Positions 5,856 through 5,889 of a DNA stretch of 5,889 nucleotides are shown here, piece after piece. The notes under the pieces were generated by a model that worked only from the letters and a program-made list of their open reading frames with translations, had not been told where the DNA came from and did no database searches. The first letter of the stretch is position 1; every line of letters begins with the position of its first letter. The position numbers and the translations under genes are program-made. This stretch comes from an uncultured Gammaproteobacteria bacterium. Lineage in GTDB: Bacteria; Pseudomonadota; Gammaproteobacteria; Pseudomonadales; Azotimanducaceae_A. The stretch covers positions 1 through 5,889 of the forward strand of contig CAJWZG010000176.1 in the NCBI GenBank assembly GCA_913049565.1, in the 5' to 3' direction.

Positions 5856-5889
5856 TTAGCTTCTGCGAGATCTAGACACCAGAAACGAT

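Overview
The window looks like a chromosomal stretch from a proteobacterium, most likely a gammaproteobacterium, possibly marine. This placement is inferred from moderate, slightly GC-rich composition, tight gene packing and the protein families present. There is no rRNA, tRNA or marker gene to fix it. I see no CRISPR array, insertion sequence or phage gene.

The left part (1-3479, + strand) is one apparent operon of three genes: an acyl-CoA dehydrogenase cut by the left edge, a fused APH-type phosphotransferase/DUF6285 protein, and a short-chain dehydrogenase/reductase (SDR). The first two genes are separated by 3 nt. The third follows after 78 nt that contain a perfect 16-bp tandem duplication. 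The combination matches the logic of the Pseudomonas putida levulinate (lva) genes and of mammalian ACAD10/ACAD11. There, a kinase phosphorylates a 4-hydroxyacyl-CoA and a dehydrogenase-fold partner removes the phosphate so that the carbon chain can enter beta-oxidation. I infer a 4-hydroxyacyl-CoA (or related hydroxyacyl-CoA) catabolic cassette in which the kinase and its small partner are fused. The substrate cannot be read from the sequence, and no CoA ligase is in view.

The right part (3518-5816, - strand) converges on the first operon with only 38 nt between stop codons. Read in its own direction it encodes a small DUF454/YbaN-like membrane protein, a PfkB-family sugar/nucleoside kinase whose GTG start overlaps the preceding stop, and a PLP-dependent D-cysteine desulfhydrase/L-cysteate sulfo-lyase family enzyme. 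I see no clear pathway linking these three.

Four of the five visible gene starts appear to be TTG or GTG, and only the SDR begins with ATG. The last 73 nt (5817-5889) hold no supported gene, only a short inverted repeat upstream of the membrane-protein gene.
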